Source of the DNA: Siphonodentalium dalli
Lineage: Eukaryota; Mollusca; Scaphopoda; Gadilida; Siphonodentaliidae
Direction of reading: 5' to 3'
Assembly: GCA_032622095.1 (NCBI GenBank)
Contig: CP136064.1
Coordinates: 172,186,310 to 172,250,309 of the forward strand
Length of the DNA stretch: 64,000 nucleotides
Below are positions 1-10,633 of the stretch, one piece after another. The first letter of the stretch is position 1. Each line of letters opens with the position of its first letter. The translations under genes were made by a program, and so were the position numbers. The notes beneath the pieces are model-generated. The model had not been told where the DNA came from and ran no database searches. It worked only from the letters and a program-made list of their open reading frames with translations.

Positions 1-676
1 TTCGAGGATGTTGTTAAATCCACAGCCAAAAAAGTAGTTAGCGAAGCGACTGACCACCTGGAGACAAGATTAGCAAAACTAGAAGCCATAGTCAGCACTC
101 AACAGCAGGCAATAATCAAGCTAAGGGATGCCAACGATGACCTTCGATCATATACTATGAGAGATTCCTTGCGTATATCAGGCCTAAGGGAGAGAAATGG
201 GGAAGACACTGATAATCTCGTCATGAATATGGCCAAAGACATGGGCATCTCAGTCTCTGAGGATGAAATCCAGAGATCGCACCGATCGGGAGAGATTGTG
301 AGAACGGAGTCAACAAATTCAAGCGGGGGCGCACAGTCTAATCCACCGAAAAAGGATAGGACAATTCATTGTCAAATTCACCTCCTATAGAGTGAGGAAG
401 AGATTCTACAAGGCTCGAACGACGTTGAAGTCGAATCAGAGTTATGGCGGAGTGTTCGTAAATGAGCATCTGACAAGATTCCGATCATTTATGGCAGGAC
501 GGTGTCGAAAGCACGCCAAGGCCGGCCTGGTTGACAGCACATGGAACTATGACGGGGTGATATTTGTGAAATCGATAAGAGGCAATATCATCCGACTGAC
601 AACTGAACACGACCTTGAGCAGATGGAGGCCAAACTCGGCGCCGATTATGTGCCATTCGAATGGAACTTGTACTAA
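1..676 (+). pseudogene. LINE ORF1-like protein, 5' cut by window edge, frameshifted
   Basis: Frame 1 is open from the first base to the stop at 388-390. It begins with a heptad-like coiled coil (residues about 15-50, rich in L, K, E, A) and passes into a block starting at residue about 53 (RDSLRISGLRE) that resembles the RNA-binding region of L1-type ORF1 proteins (Transposase_22 family). The same protein continues in frame 2 from about 371 to the stop at 676, with a basic stretch (RVRKRFYKAR) and a C-terminal domain ending in FEWNLY. One extra base near 366-369 explains the switch, so the copy is broken. In the family this protein coats the element RNA and acts as a nucleic-acid chaperone; that role is family knowledge. 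The upstream start and any ORF2 lie outside the window or are lost: no reverse transcriptase follows in this frame. Confidence 0.7.
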
Positions 677-2490
677 TGGGACAGAGTTCTGAAAACCAAA
701 TAGGCACTGATTGTGCCTCTCCCACCCGCCACGAGAAACGCGGGTGACATCATTCTGTATATACGTTTCTGTTGAGGGACATCAGACCGACGTTACTGGA
801 TGTCAGCGTCCAATAATGTATAACTAGGTACCACTTTAATTGTTGTTGTTGTCTTGAACAATATTCTATTTTCAGCACACATTATGAACATGCCAATGTC
901 AAAATCTGTTCAAGCCATTTTACATGTACGTTGACGCAAACTAATACGATAAGCCTTGAGATTGACGTAAACTAGTACGATAATGGTACGATAAGCCTTG
1001 AGCTTGAATACGACCTTAAAGACTCAGGCAATGCCCCTCCGTTATCCACGAACTTATTAGACACATGCAATCTAAATAACCGGATCAGTGATTCATTCGA
1101 TTACTGAAGGCTTGTTCTATTCACATTCGACCCCTATTTATGGCGAAACACGTCAAGACCAGTAAACAAATGACCACGCTTCTATTATTAGGCAATCATC
1201 ACGGACTACTCATAGCCGGTAAAACTACCGTTTTACGCCGTCGATGAGCTGAACCCAGACCATGAAATACTCACAATTTGTCCATGCCTCGACTCGATTC
1301 TTCTTAAAGAGGCTGTTTCCTTCACGATAATAATTTTTACAATTAACGACCAAATGAATTGGACGAATACGTGTTATTCTGACGACCATATTTTGGACCA
1401 TTGATGAATGTACTACCTTTATTTACACTTAAGACAAGACGACAACGTGTAATCCCCTGATATATTAGTATGATGTTATGGAATATAAATACGCAGGACT
1501 GTATATATTGGAAATTTGTAAACTTGGTTGCTTCCCCCCGGATCGAAATAGGGATCGAGGTAGAGAGTTGTTTACCCCCCCCCCCCCCCCAGGAACGAAG
1601 TAGAGATTGCGTTGAATACTTATCTGGACCCCCCCCCCCTCTATTTGAACTGTATACTGGAAATGTGTAGAATGAAACTTCCCCTGGATTGAAAGAGGGA
1701 CTATGTTGCTAAATTGATTGGACCCATCCCTGCGTGGATTAAATAAGGTCGGTGTTAGAAATTGGCTGGACCCCTCCCCTGGATTGAAATATTCTCGAAA
1801 TACAGGGAGTTTCTTTAAACTTTGCTTGGATCTCCACCATAGACTCCTCTACCTTTCGGCCTCTCTTCAATTTTCGCTATTTCGCGAAGGGAGGCAACGA
1901 GGGGGCAGTGGACCAATGTGTCGCGAATTCTGTTCGCACCCATCGGTGTTCACTTCAACACGACTGTTGATTACCTAGAATTCACGTCACATTAAACGGT
2001 GTGGAGAAATATTCATCAAGGGATTAGCTGATCTGAGACCCAACCATCTGATAACTCCGCGCCTCGTCTTGAGCAATCTTAAAGGGGACTTTTCGTTTAT
2101 TGTCACAAACATTACAATTAAATATTGAAGTACATTTATGACCCGGAAATGATTACATAATATTTAAATGAAGCAGTTAACACAGTTTCATTGGTCACAC
2201 ATGGTAACACGACTATATATACTTTGTATTTTATGATATACATACTGACCATGGGTGTGTACCTTGGAGATGGGCCCATGGTTCCTGACTGCTCTTGCGG
2301 TTGTCCGGAACCTTGGACACTGCTCAAAGGAACTAACATAATGTTGAAGTTTTAATCATGACGTTATATACCTTTCAACAATGAACATGAATTAAGCCAC
2401 GGCGGACCAACTTTATGCGTCAGTCTCATTCTTTATTTTGGTTCTGATCTCTTTTTGAATGATCATTGTCCAGTAACTCATGAGTGAATT
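677..2490. other. Non-coding stretch with C homopolymers
   Basis: No coding exon is visible. After the ORF1 stop there is a GC-richer tail to about 830 that may be the element's 3' UTR, then AT-rich DNA. Cytosine runs occur near 1576-1590 and 1631-1639, inside a patch (1530-1790) where a phrase like GGATTGAAATAGG recurs at loose spacing, suggesting a decayed minisatellite. Confidence 0.5.
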
Positions 2491-2494
2491 TATA

Positions 2495-2636
2495 TAATAG
2501 CAACTGTATTCACTATTTTTCTCTTAAAGAAATACATAACACAAACACCCCTTTTGGAAAGTGAAATTATTGAATAGCAAGTGTATTCACTATTTTTTCT
2601 TCTTAAAGAAATACGTAATACAAACATCCATTTTGG
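2495..2636. repeat. Two-unit tandem duplication (about 70 bp)
   Basis: The phrase AATAGCAACTGTATTCACTA at about 2495 returns as AATAGCAAGTGTATTCACTA at about 2571. Each is followed by a T-run, CTTAAAGAAATAC and an ACAAACAYCC end. The units differ by a few bases and small indels. The duplication lies about 320 bp upstream of the LINE reading frame and may belong to its 5' UTR. Confidence 0.7.
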
Positions 2637-2956
2637 GAAGAAATAGAAATTAAACCATTGGAATTAATCGCTAGAAAAGAAGACAAAACGAGAAAATTGT
2701 CTCTGACTTAAAGCTGAATAATTTATCGAATTTATCATACCGAATGCCGTTAACCGGACTACTTGTATTCAATATATGCTCAAAATTATGCACATTATGT
2801 TGATCTCATTGCTGAATTGTTTGTTCCACAACTTAATCTGTTATACTGCTGTTGCTGCATTGTCTGTGTGCTCACCAACCACCGACTGTCACATCCTAGT
2901 TCTTGTCCTTGTTTCATACTATCAGAGTCGACCTTTTATTTCAATCTCATACAACA

Positions 2957-5900
2957 ATGACTGATATTATGACACATAGGGCAAGGACTGGTTTGTACTA
3001 CTCGAGAGCACTAAAGGGTACTGACGAGAAAAACCTAGATATTATATCTTCATTGGCAATCCTAACATACATACTAATGCAGACGACGTATGTCCCAAGA
3101 GACATTGCATTTTTGGTTTTCCTTCGTTTTTACATGATTGAACGTGGCAGCCTAATACCAATCAGTCTGATTGAAAGGATGCTCACAAAGACATATCATT
3201 ACACTGACATAGAATCGTCTCTGCATTCCGCAATCAGAATTGGACTGCAGTTAAGAAAGATAACTCGAAATAGGCGTTCTCGCCATCTCAATGTTCTCAA
3301 AAATGTGAAAACATACATTTCAAGAGTGATACAATATTCTATATCCAATATAATGCGAGCTATAATAGAAACACTTAAATCAATCTTGATGCAAGCATAT
3401 GACGTACATTTGAACCCGGGTCCCTCTTTGTCCGATACAAAAACTGATAGAAAATTATCATTGATGTGCCTAAATATTCAGAGCATAAAACCCAAACTGG
3501 ATACATTGTCTGCTGAAATAGTAGACTATGACATCGCAGCAATCTCAGAAACATGGCTTTCCAATGATACATCAGATTCGGAAATTGCTATTCATGGATT
3601 CCATAATCCGGAGAGATTTAATCGCTCATCGCATGGTGGTGGTATCGCAGTATATGTCGCTAATTCATTAAACTCCAAAAGACACCGAGAATTGGAAACA
3701 TTCGGTGTAGAATGCGTATGGCTTGAAATTGTAACTCCAACATCGCGCTTTCTGCTTGGAACTTTTTATCGACCACCGGATTCGCCAGTTCAACTATGGG
3801 AGAAAATATATTCTTCGATCGATATGGCAATGGACAATAGCCATTGTTCTCATGTCGTGGTCATTGGGGATTTTAATTCAAATGTTCTAGAAACCGAAAC
3901 AACGCCAATAAGATACATTCGACAGAAAATTGGACTGACACAAATTATCAAAGAACCGACATATTTTACTGAGAGCTCACTGTCACTTCTCGACTTATGT
4001 ATGACCAATAAACCACTTCTTGTCGAATCATATGAAATTTTGGACCCTTTTTTTGCTGACCTGTTTCGATATCACTGTCCAATATTAGTGAAATTAAGTC
4101 TAAACGTAGTGAAATCGAATCGCGTCATCAAGCGAAGAGTTTGGAACTATGATGCAGCTGATTTTACTGCAATGAACAATGATCTTCAACAATGGAATTA
4201 TAATTCAGAATTATCTGAGATAGAGTATACACGTATAGCGAGTACGTTAACAGACAAAATAAATCACTTAGCCTCAAAATACATACCAAATAAAATAGCT
4301 TCCATACGACAAGACGAACCTAGTTGGATGACTTGCCAAATTCGCAGACTAATTAGACAAAGAATGCGACTTTATTCAAACGCTAAGCGCAAGAAAACCG
4401 ATCATGCCTGGGTCCGATATAAATCCAAAAGAAACGAGGTCATCTCTTGCATAAAGAGTGCCAAGCAGAGACTAATCGATAAAACACAGTCAGTACTGGG
4501 AAATTGCTTCACAGAATCTTCACTTTGGTGGAAAACTATGAATCGACTCATGGGCCCTGACAGAAAAAACATACCGGCATTAAAAAATGGGGATTCGATT
4601 ACAACCAACAATGAATCAAAAGCTGAGATTTTTAATAAATACTTTTGCTCGATTTCTGCTCTCCCGAATGAAGACAGAGTAGAATTACCGCCATTTGAAT
4701 ACAAGACTCAATCAAGACTAGATACGTTCGTTATCACACGCGAAGAAATATATAAATCACTGAAAAGTGTTCAAACGGCAAAAGCCAGTGGCCCTGACGG
4801 AATTAGTCCAAGAATATTGAAACTTTGTGCATCCTCCCTAGCTGGTCCACTAGAATTTGCTTTCAAGAAATTTCTTGAAAAATCTTTCTTCCCGCCTGAA
4901 TGGAAAATGGCAAATGTATGTCCCATATACAAAAAAGACGACGCCACCGACCCAAGTAATTATCGCCCAGTCTCTCTTCTCTGTTGCCTGTCCAAAATTT
5001 TCGAAAAGTGTATATACCTTCACATGAATGAATATTTAAGAGATAATATGCTTCTAACAAACCTTCAATCGGGATTCACTCCGCAAGATAGCACAGTATT
5101 TCAGTTAACAGATGTTTACCATTATATAATATCTTCTCTTGATAATGGCAACGAAATTAGGTGCCTTTTCTGTGATATCAGCAAGGCATTCGATAAGGTG
5201 TGGCATCGGGGCTTACTATTTAAGTTGAAAAGAATGGGAATTGTCGGCCCAACATATGACCTATTACAAAATTATTTGGACAATCGGCACCAGCGAGTAA
5301 TCGTTTCAAACTCGAACTCCTGCTGGAGCTGTGTCTCAGCTGGTGTGCCCCAGGGATCCATACTCGGCCCTCTTCTTTTTTTAATTTACATTAATGATAT
5401 TGTAGACAATGTTACGTGCAATGTAAGGCTTTTTGCTGATGATACCTCTTTATTTCTATCCATTGAAGACCCAGTTATTGCCGCAGAGGTAATCAACAAC
5501 GATATTAGTCTGATTTTCGAATGGTCTCAAAAATGGCTAGTGAAATTTAATCCCATGAAAACAGAATCACTTTTAGTATCATGGAAAAATAACATAATCG
5601 TCCACCCTCCCCTTCAGATGTCGGACAAGGATATTGTAGAAGTCGAAACACACAAACATTTAGGTCTTACTTTTAACAGAGACGGTACGTGGAAAGATCA
5701 TGTCACTGATATTGAAAATCGAGCCGCAAGTCGAATGTATATACTGAGGAAATATAAATTCATTCTGGACAGGAGAACCCTTGAGAGCATATACTTGTCA
5801 TACATCCGTCCAGTGTTGGAATATGCCTCCTCGGTATGGGGTAATTGCTCAGTTGAAAATTCAACCTCTCTGGAAGATATTCAATACGAGGCTGCTAGAT

Positions 5901-6580
5901 TAGTCACGGGAGCAACTAGAAGCTGCAGCAAACAATCACTATTACGGGAAACCGGTTGGGACTCACTATCTAGCAGGAGAGAAAAAACTAAACTTGTGCA
6001 ATTTTTTAAAATGATTAGGAGAACCACGCCCCCTTACTTATATACTCTAGTTCCTATTGAATCTGGAAGTCTAACCAATTATAATTTCAGACAAAAGGGT
6101 CTCAGGACTCCCAGAGTTTACGCGACAAGATACGAAAATTCATTTCTTCCAGCTACCGTCAAATTATGGAACAACCTTCCGCCAAAGGCGAAAGAATGTG
6201 AATCTGTCTCTGACTTTAAGAATTTTCTTTTAACCGATCGAATTATCATACCGTCATATTATTATATAGCGTACCGAAGACCAAGCCAAATATATCACTG
6301 TCGCCTGCGAACAAACTGCAGTAACCTGAAATATGACCTGTTTTGCAATCATTTGAATAATAGTCCATTTTGCGACTGTGGAGAATTAGAAACTGCTGAG
6401 CACTTCTTACTCCACTGTCCAATATTCGAGCGTGAAAGAGTTCGTTATTTAGCCAATCTGAACGTGAACTTGGAAGTCAAAATATTACTGTATGGGTCCG
6501 TAGATATATCTAATACCAAAAATGCCGACATATTCATTGCAGTCCAAAAGTTCATCGACGATACCAAACGATTTAACTGA
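2957..6580 (+). CDS. Non-LTR retrotransposon ORF2: APE endonuclease and reverse transcriptase
   Basis: This is one intact frame of about 1,207 codons. The frame is open from 2903, but I prefer the ATG at 2957 because ACAACAATGA is the better context. Residues here count from that ATG. The N-terminal 150 residues are poorly conserved and basic. DVHLNPGP (3401-3424) resembles a 2A peptide. An APE-type endonuclease follows, with LNIQS at its start, SETW, GTFYRPP and GDFNSN. The reverse transcriptase has YRPVSLL, SGFTPQDST, the palm motif AFDKVWH, GVPQGSILGP and the catalytic FADD near 5436. The C-terminal CDCG..E..H....C knuckle (about 6373-6420) is typical of Jockey/CR1-group elements. The encoded protein would nick target DNA and copy its RNA there. 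No stop or frameshift interrupts it, so the copy is young or selected. Family assignment beyond the Jockey/CR1 group is not possible by eye. Confidence 0.93.
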   Translation: MTDIMTHRARTGLYYSRALKGTDEKNLDIISSLAILTYILMQTTYVPRDIAFLVFLRFYMIERGSLIPISLIERMLTKTYHYTDIESSLHSAIRIGLQLRKITRNRRSRHLNVLKNVKTYISRVIQYSISNIMRAIIETLKSILMQAYDVHLNPGPSLSDTKTDRKLSLMCLNIQSIKPKLDTLSAEIVDYDIAAISETWLSNDTSDSEIAIHGFHNPERFNRSSHGGGIAVYVANSLNSKRHRELETFGVECVWLEIVTPTSRFLLGTFYRPPDSPVQLWEKIYSSIDMAMDNSHCSHVVVIGDFNSNVLETETTPIRYIRQKIGLTQIIKEPTYFTESSLSLLDLCMTNKPLLVESYEILDPFFADLFRYHCPILVKLSLNVVKSNRVIKRRVWNYDAADFTAMNNDLQQWNYNSELSEIEYTRIASTLTDKINHLASKYIPNKIASIRQDEPSWMTCQIRRLIRQRMRLYSNAKRKKTDHAWVRYKSKRNEVISCIKSAKQRLIDKTQSVLGNCFTESSLWWKTMNRLMGPDRKNIPALKNGDSITTNNESKAEIFNKYFCSISALPNEDRVELPPFEYKTQSRLDTFVITREEIYKSLKSVQTAKASGPDGISPRILKLCASSLAGPLEFAFKKFLEKSFFPPEWKMANVCPIYKKDDATDPSNYRPVSLLCCLSKIFEKCIYLHMNEYLRDNMLLTNLQSGFTPQDSTVFQLTDVYHYIISSLDNGNEIRCLFCDISKAFDKVWHRGLLFKLKRMGIVGPTYDLLQNYLDNRHQRVIVSNSNSCWSCVSAGVPQGSILGPLLFLIYINDIVDNVTCNVRLFADDTSLFLSIEDPVIAAEVINNDISLIFEWSQKWLVKFNPMKTESLLVSWKNNIIVHPPLQMSDKDIVEVETHKHLGLTFNRDGTWKDHVTDIENRAASRMYILRKYKFILDRRTLESIYLSYIRPVLEYASSVWGNCSVENSTSLEDIQYEAARLVTGATRSCSKQSLLRETGWDSLSSRREKTKLVQFFKMIRRTTPPYLYTLVPIESGSLTNYNFRQKGLRTPRVYATRYENSFLPATVKLWNNLPPKAKECESVSDFKNFLLTDRIIIPSYYYIAYRRPSQIYHCRLRTNCSNLKYDLFCNHLNNSPFCDCGELETAEHFLLHCPIFERERVRYLANLNVNLEVKILLYGSVDISNTKNADIFIAVQKFIDDTKRFN

Positions 6581-6913
6581 CATAATATGGTTATGACCTG
6601 TAAAGCGTGAACCAAAAGCCTACATAAAACAAAAATATTGTGCTCTCGTATACGCAAGCACGCCAGAGGTGTGATTCTGTGTGAGGGGTGGACTCGCAGC
6701 GATTGGCAACGGGATAGGATGCGGGTGCTTGTGGAACAGGCAATTCATCATTGAGACCCAATCAAACCATGATGCAATATATATACTAAGGAAATGGCCA
6801 CCTATAAGCCTTTGGCTTACTGCCAAATCCTTTTCTCTAATGTTAAATTGTTATCGTCCTTATATTATGTATTATATGTGCTATTCTTGAGAATAAAATA
6901 TTGTTTACACTAA
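6581..6913 (+). other. 3' UTR and tail of the LINE
   Basis: This is the stretch from the ORF2 stop to GAATAAAATATTGTTTACAC (ends about 6910). The same 27-base tail recurs at 33640-33666, which suggests it marks the element's 3' end. The AATAAA inside it can serve as the polyadenylation signal. No long poly-A follows. The serpin exon starts within about 15 bases. Confidence 0.55.
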
Positions 6914-6928
6914 AGAGCATTTTCACAA

Positions 6929-7288
6929 ATGCGCAACGAGAAGGTTGTCGTATCTTTCCCTAAATTCAAGATGGAGTTCAGCTCAGAATTGAAAAGTGTG
7001 CTAAGTGCATTAGGAATGCCGTCATTGTTCGATGATATATCAGACTTATCTGGCATTTCGTCAACGGAATCGCTATATGTATCTGCCGTGGTTCATAAGG
7101 CTTTTATTGCGGTCAACGAGGAGGGAACGGAAGCAGCTGCAGCCACTGCAGGATCCACGTCCTCCGGATGTGCGCCAACGTTAATGCTCAATGAATTCAA
7201 GGCGGACCACCCGTTCATATATATCATAAGGGAGAGAAAATCTGGTGGTATTCTCTTCGTGGGAAGACACACTAAACCCGAAGCATGA
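6929..7288 (+). CDS. Serpin, C-terminal exon (reactive-centre loop)
   Basis: A 119-codon segment ends at TGA 7286-7288. It has the serpin C-terminal landmarks in order: VSFPKFKME (strand s2C region), FDDISDLSGIS, VVHKAFIAVNEEGTEAAAAT (hinge of the reactive-centre loop, P17 to P8), FKADHPFIYII and FVGRHTKP near the end. The hinge has Gly at P15, Thr at P14 and small residues at P12-P9, which is the pattern of inhibitory serpins. The scissile bond falls near Gly-Cys or Cys-Ala; the exact P1 depends on loop length. No upstream serpin exons are seen; they may lie before the LINE or outside the window. The ATG at 6929 is probably internal (M-R-N-E-K-V fits the middle of a serpin), so the true exon starts a few bases earlier, perhaps at the AG at 6914-6917. 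It could instead be an orphaned, dead exon. Confidence 0.85.
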   Translation: MRNEKVVVSFPKFKMEFSSELKSVLSALGMPSLFDDISDLSGISSTESLYVSAVVHKAFIAVNEEGTEAAAATAGSTSSGCAPTLMLNEFKADHPFIYIIRERKSGGILFVGRHTKPEA

Positions 7289-7799
7289 TATTAACCATTG
7301 ACTGATTTACCATGCACATACTGCTTGTGCATGCATGTTGTTGAAAATACACGTATTAAGTCTTTGGTTCTCTGATGTTCGGCCATGGCATTCCGCATAT
7401 ATATGTACACAAGTTCATAACACTTATCGGACATTCTAATAAAGTATCGGACCGTCGCAGTAATTGATTTTCGGAATATTGAATTGTCGTAGTATTGGAT
7501 CGTAGGCGCATCGAACTGACCGATCGACAATCACTCAGACTACTGCATGGGCCTTCGGGGTATTTCAGCCTTCTGAATAGTAAACCTTTGGAGCTATAGT
7601 GTAATTGCACGCATGGGCCTGCGTGATAACGAACCATTGAAGCACCTGTATTGCCTCTTCAGAATATAAACGAAATAATGTTGCATGTTGCACCAGCGCG
7701 TGCGTCATTTTTACCCGGACACAGGGAGTGTATGGGTGGGTTGTGATACAATTTTTTTCCAATCAACATATTTATCAAAGATTAATTAGGAAACATTAA
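7289..7799. other. Non-coding DNA downstream of the serpin exon
   Basis: It probably holds the serpin 3' UTR, but no clear AATAAA was identified. No other gene or repeat is recognised. Confidence 0.4.
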
Positions 7800-8149
7800 A
7801 GGGGTACTGTACACTAAATCCGGCCATTTATGTGACCATATCCTTTTATACTCAACAGTATATATGCAACAAATGAATGAATTTGAGACACGGATGAGTG
7901 CAAAATACCCCCATTTACTTATGAACGATGTAAAACAAGATGGTAATTATAATGAAAATGAATTTATGGCTGGAGTCATAAATTCAGTTTTATTATAACT
8001 ACTATGTTGTTTGCATCGTTCATAGAGCACATGAGCATATTTTGCACTAATCCATGGCTCAAATTCATTCATTTGTTGCATATTATATTCTGTTGAATAT
8101 GAAAAGGATATTGTCCCATAAATGGCCGGATTTAGTGTAGAGTACCCCT
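7800..8149. mobile_element. Foldback MITE, family a (TTAA-type)
   Basis: The two halves are inverted copies over almost their whole length. The left end is AGGGGTACTGTACACTAAAT and the right end is its near-complement (ATTTAGTGTAGAGTACCCCT). The centre is near 7976 (GGCTGGAGTCATAAATTC). The left flank is TTAA (7796-7799) and the right flank TCAA (8150-8153), consistent with a TTAA target with one later change. It has no coding capacity. Relatives lie at 37246-37817 and at 63787 to the window end. Confidence 0.88.
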
Positions 8150-8721
8150 TCAAGCTATGGGGAATTATTGCACTTAGTTTTGTACTGTGGTTAACTGTTG
8201 CATGTATGGTATGCCTATATAAGTGACTAAGTAACACTATGTATGCATAACCAGGTTGGACTCTCATGAACATGTGTCGATAAGATTTTGTACGCGTAAG
8301 AAATCTGATATTTTATGCTGTTATCTTTGCATTTCAATATAATGCTCTATGCCTATAGTTGTTGTACGTACATGTATATAGAGCACGCATTCGACTGTCT
8401 TGCTTCTTGAAATAACAACAATGCACATTGTGTTTTCTTCATAAACATTGTAGTTCGTCCAAATTCACGGACATTTATTACTTATATAAGTTGTTATCAG
8501 AACAACGCAAAAACTGTAATTTCTAAGTAAAAATAAGGGGCATAACTCCGCCAAAATAGAACATGACCTCAATGATGCGATGGTTATTCCTCATTCCTCA
8601 TAGCAAATTTCGTTTCGATTGGTAAATTTTGAACTGGAGTCAACGTACGCGGACAAGGAAATTGTCGCTTCTATACTTTTCGCTTGTATTGTCAAGGAAG
8701 GCATGTTGCATATTATATTAA

Positions 8722-8960
8722 AGGTACTCAATCCGATCAGACGCTACTAAATTACTATTTCTTTGGCTTCGGGGGTAAAAAATATTTGATTCGAGTCGAG
8801 GAACCCACCCATGTCTACCACATTTGGGCGATGGAAGCGTGGGGGCTATTTAAAGGAGGCGATCAGTGGAAGTTTTGCTCGGTTGACAAAAATTCAAAGC
8901 TTATTAAAACTTCCTCTTCTGAAAGTACATATCTGGTCATCAAAACCTCATATTAATTGG
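8722..8960. mobile_element. Partial MITE, family b
   Basis: It starts AGGTACTCAATCCGAT right after TTAA (8718-8721), and its first roughly 95 bases match the end of the element at 13033-13440. The partner inverted end is not visible, so this is a truncated or solo copy. From about 8870 it runs into a different dispersed repeat (family e). Confidence 0.65.
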
Positions 8961-9020
8961 CTCATGGATCCAATTTTATTATTGTCTGGTATATAAACTT
9001 TGTGACGTACGCTCTTTAAT
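8870..9020. repeat. Dispersed repeat family e
   Basis: It contains the string of phrases CTTCCTCTTCTGAAAGT, CATCAAAACCTCATATT, GGCTCATGGA, TCTGGTATATAAA and ACGCTCTTTAA. The same phrases, in this order or its complement, recur at 24700-24970, 25870-26000, 31420-31690, 41540-41700, 46150-46240, 56165-56345 and 57640-57715. The ends are ragged and no target duplication is evident. Confidence 0.6.
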
Positions 9021-9133
9021 TTGTACACGCAGCTTGATTATTCAGGGGTGTGTCAATCACCAAGCATTACCCACCACGTATGTATGGTGAAGTATTGTAG
9101 ACACAGACAAGCTTTTATATAGTATACAACACT

Positions 9134-9139
9134 TTTATT
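9134..9139 (-). terminator. Candidate poly-A signal of cdc25 copy 1
   Basis: AATAAA on the minus strand lies in a patch (9125-9300) that resembles the 3' end of copy 2 (32428-32620): ACTTTTATTT, AACAAATAGTCAACAA and an AATAAAT..TAGCACT phrase occur in the same order. This places the ancestral 3' end of copy 1 about 3.2 kb past its stop codon, against about 0.55 kb for copy 2. The extra length includes a Mutator-like insertion. Confidence 0.45.
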
Positions 9140-9719
9140 TCTCAACATACAAGGTAGGCATTCAATAACACAGTTACAAGTAAAACAACAACAAATAGTC
9201 AACAACGTAACGATTTTCAGTTTGGCAATATAAATATTCTGATGAGGCAGCAACAATATGGAGTTGAATAAATAATCATAGCACTAATCATGTAGTTTCT
9301 CTTTACAAGCCTGATGGACTGGGCCAGTTATATTGGACGTTCACAAAGCTGGAAAAAAATTATCGCCAATTTTCATGAAATTCTTCATAGATGGTTATCT
9401 ATCGCACACTTTTGAATGATAATTTTTGTAAACCTAGAATATGTGCATTTAATTGTTTTATCGTCTGTTACAGCGATGAAGTGATTCGAGTTATTGCACG
9501 ATTGATTCAAAGAGCATGCATGTAGTGAACTATTGGGAATATGCATTTATAAAAACGTTGTCGTTCATATCCTACCAGACCATGTACCTTTATCCTGGAT
9601 TAACGTACTTGACCAGACTATAGCCATATATAGCGAATTACCTCCAAATTTGCCAACGTGTGAAGGTAACCGTATATTGAATACTGCATTATTAGTTGGT
9701 CATACTGCTTCCGATTTAG

Positions 9720-10624
9720 TAGTCCAAGTCTTCTCGTAATTAAACCAGCTAAGTTATTGGATGGCGAGATGCTGATATTTAGTCCGAGATCGCCGCCATA
9801 GGCTTCTTATAACACGAGTTACGCCCAGGGTTTGTGGCGGGAATTTGTGGTGTATTTTACTCGATTTACCTCACACATCAATACATGGTGCTATATACAT
9901 CGGAAATAGTGACATCTTATGGTCATAATGGTGTATAATAATCTAACTTTCATGTTAAATTACACATAGAATATTCCGGTTGATTGCCACTAACATCGCT
10001 TTTTTATATGTTTGTTTACGTTTTAACCGAAAGCCGAAGTGTTCCGAAGAACTTCGGCATTGTCCGGAGTTTGTTTTGGCGGAGACGAATTTCGATACAA
10101 ACAAGATGGCAGCCGCCATATTTATTCTAATGCTCGTTGTGTTTACAGTGTTTTAAAATGTGAGAGGGTTGTAATTCCATTAATTTATTTAATGTATTAC
10201 ATTTATATCTTCAATGTTTACTTAATCTATTTATTTATTTAGTGACACACATAATTACAATTTAGTCGAAAATCTACGGAATATTTTCACCGGAAAATGC
10301 CGAACACAGTTCGCGAGGTCAACTGAGTTCGCATACTTTTAAAAATATGTCAACACTACGGTAAATGTCTCTTTTCACATTAAATTACCGCTTTTAATTC
10401 ACAACTGATGTTGTTTTCAGATCAAATATCATGTCTTCTGCGGAAAAAATCCGTTTATTTTCGCAATTGTGATATTTTATTTCATATAATTGTGGTTTTA
10501 TTTGAGCGGGTCAATAACGCTTAACTCGTGTTATAAGAAGCCTATGGCGGCGATCTCGGACTAAATACCAGCATATCGCCATCCCAATATCTTAGCTGGT
10601 TTTAGCACGAGAAGACTTGGACTA
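9720..10624. mobile_element. Mutator-like element with long TIRs and 9-bp TSD
   Basis: Terminal inverted repeats of about 105 bp start TAGTCCAAGTCTTCTCGT, and the inner part reads GTCCGAGATCGCCGCC on both sides. The element is flanked by perfect 9-bp direct repeats CCGATTTAG (9711-9719 and 10625-10633), the target length of Mutator/MULE transposons. The 700-bp interior has no long open frame, so it is non-autonomous. It lies in the 3' region of cdc25 copy 1. Confidence 0.9.
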
Positions 10625-10633
10625 CCGATTTAG

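Noticed and set aside
2763-2964. Short frames just before the LINE ORF2
   Set aside because: They overlap the ORF2 start region in other registers and show no domain; treated as chance.
3375-5060. Antisense frames of 65-100 codons inside the LINE ORF2
   Set aside because: Shadows of the real frame; no coding features of their own.
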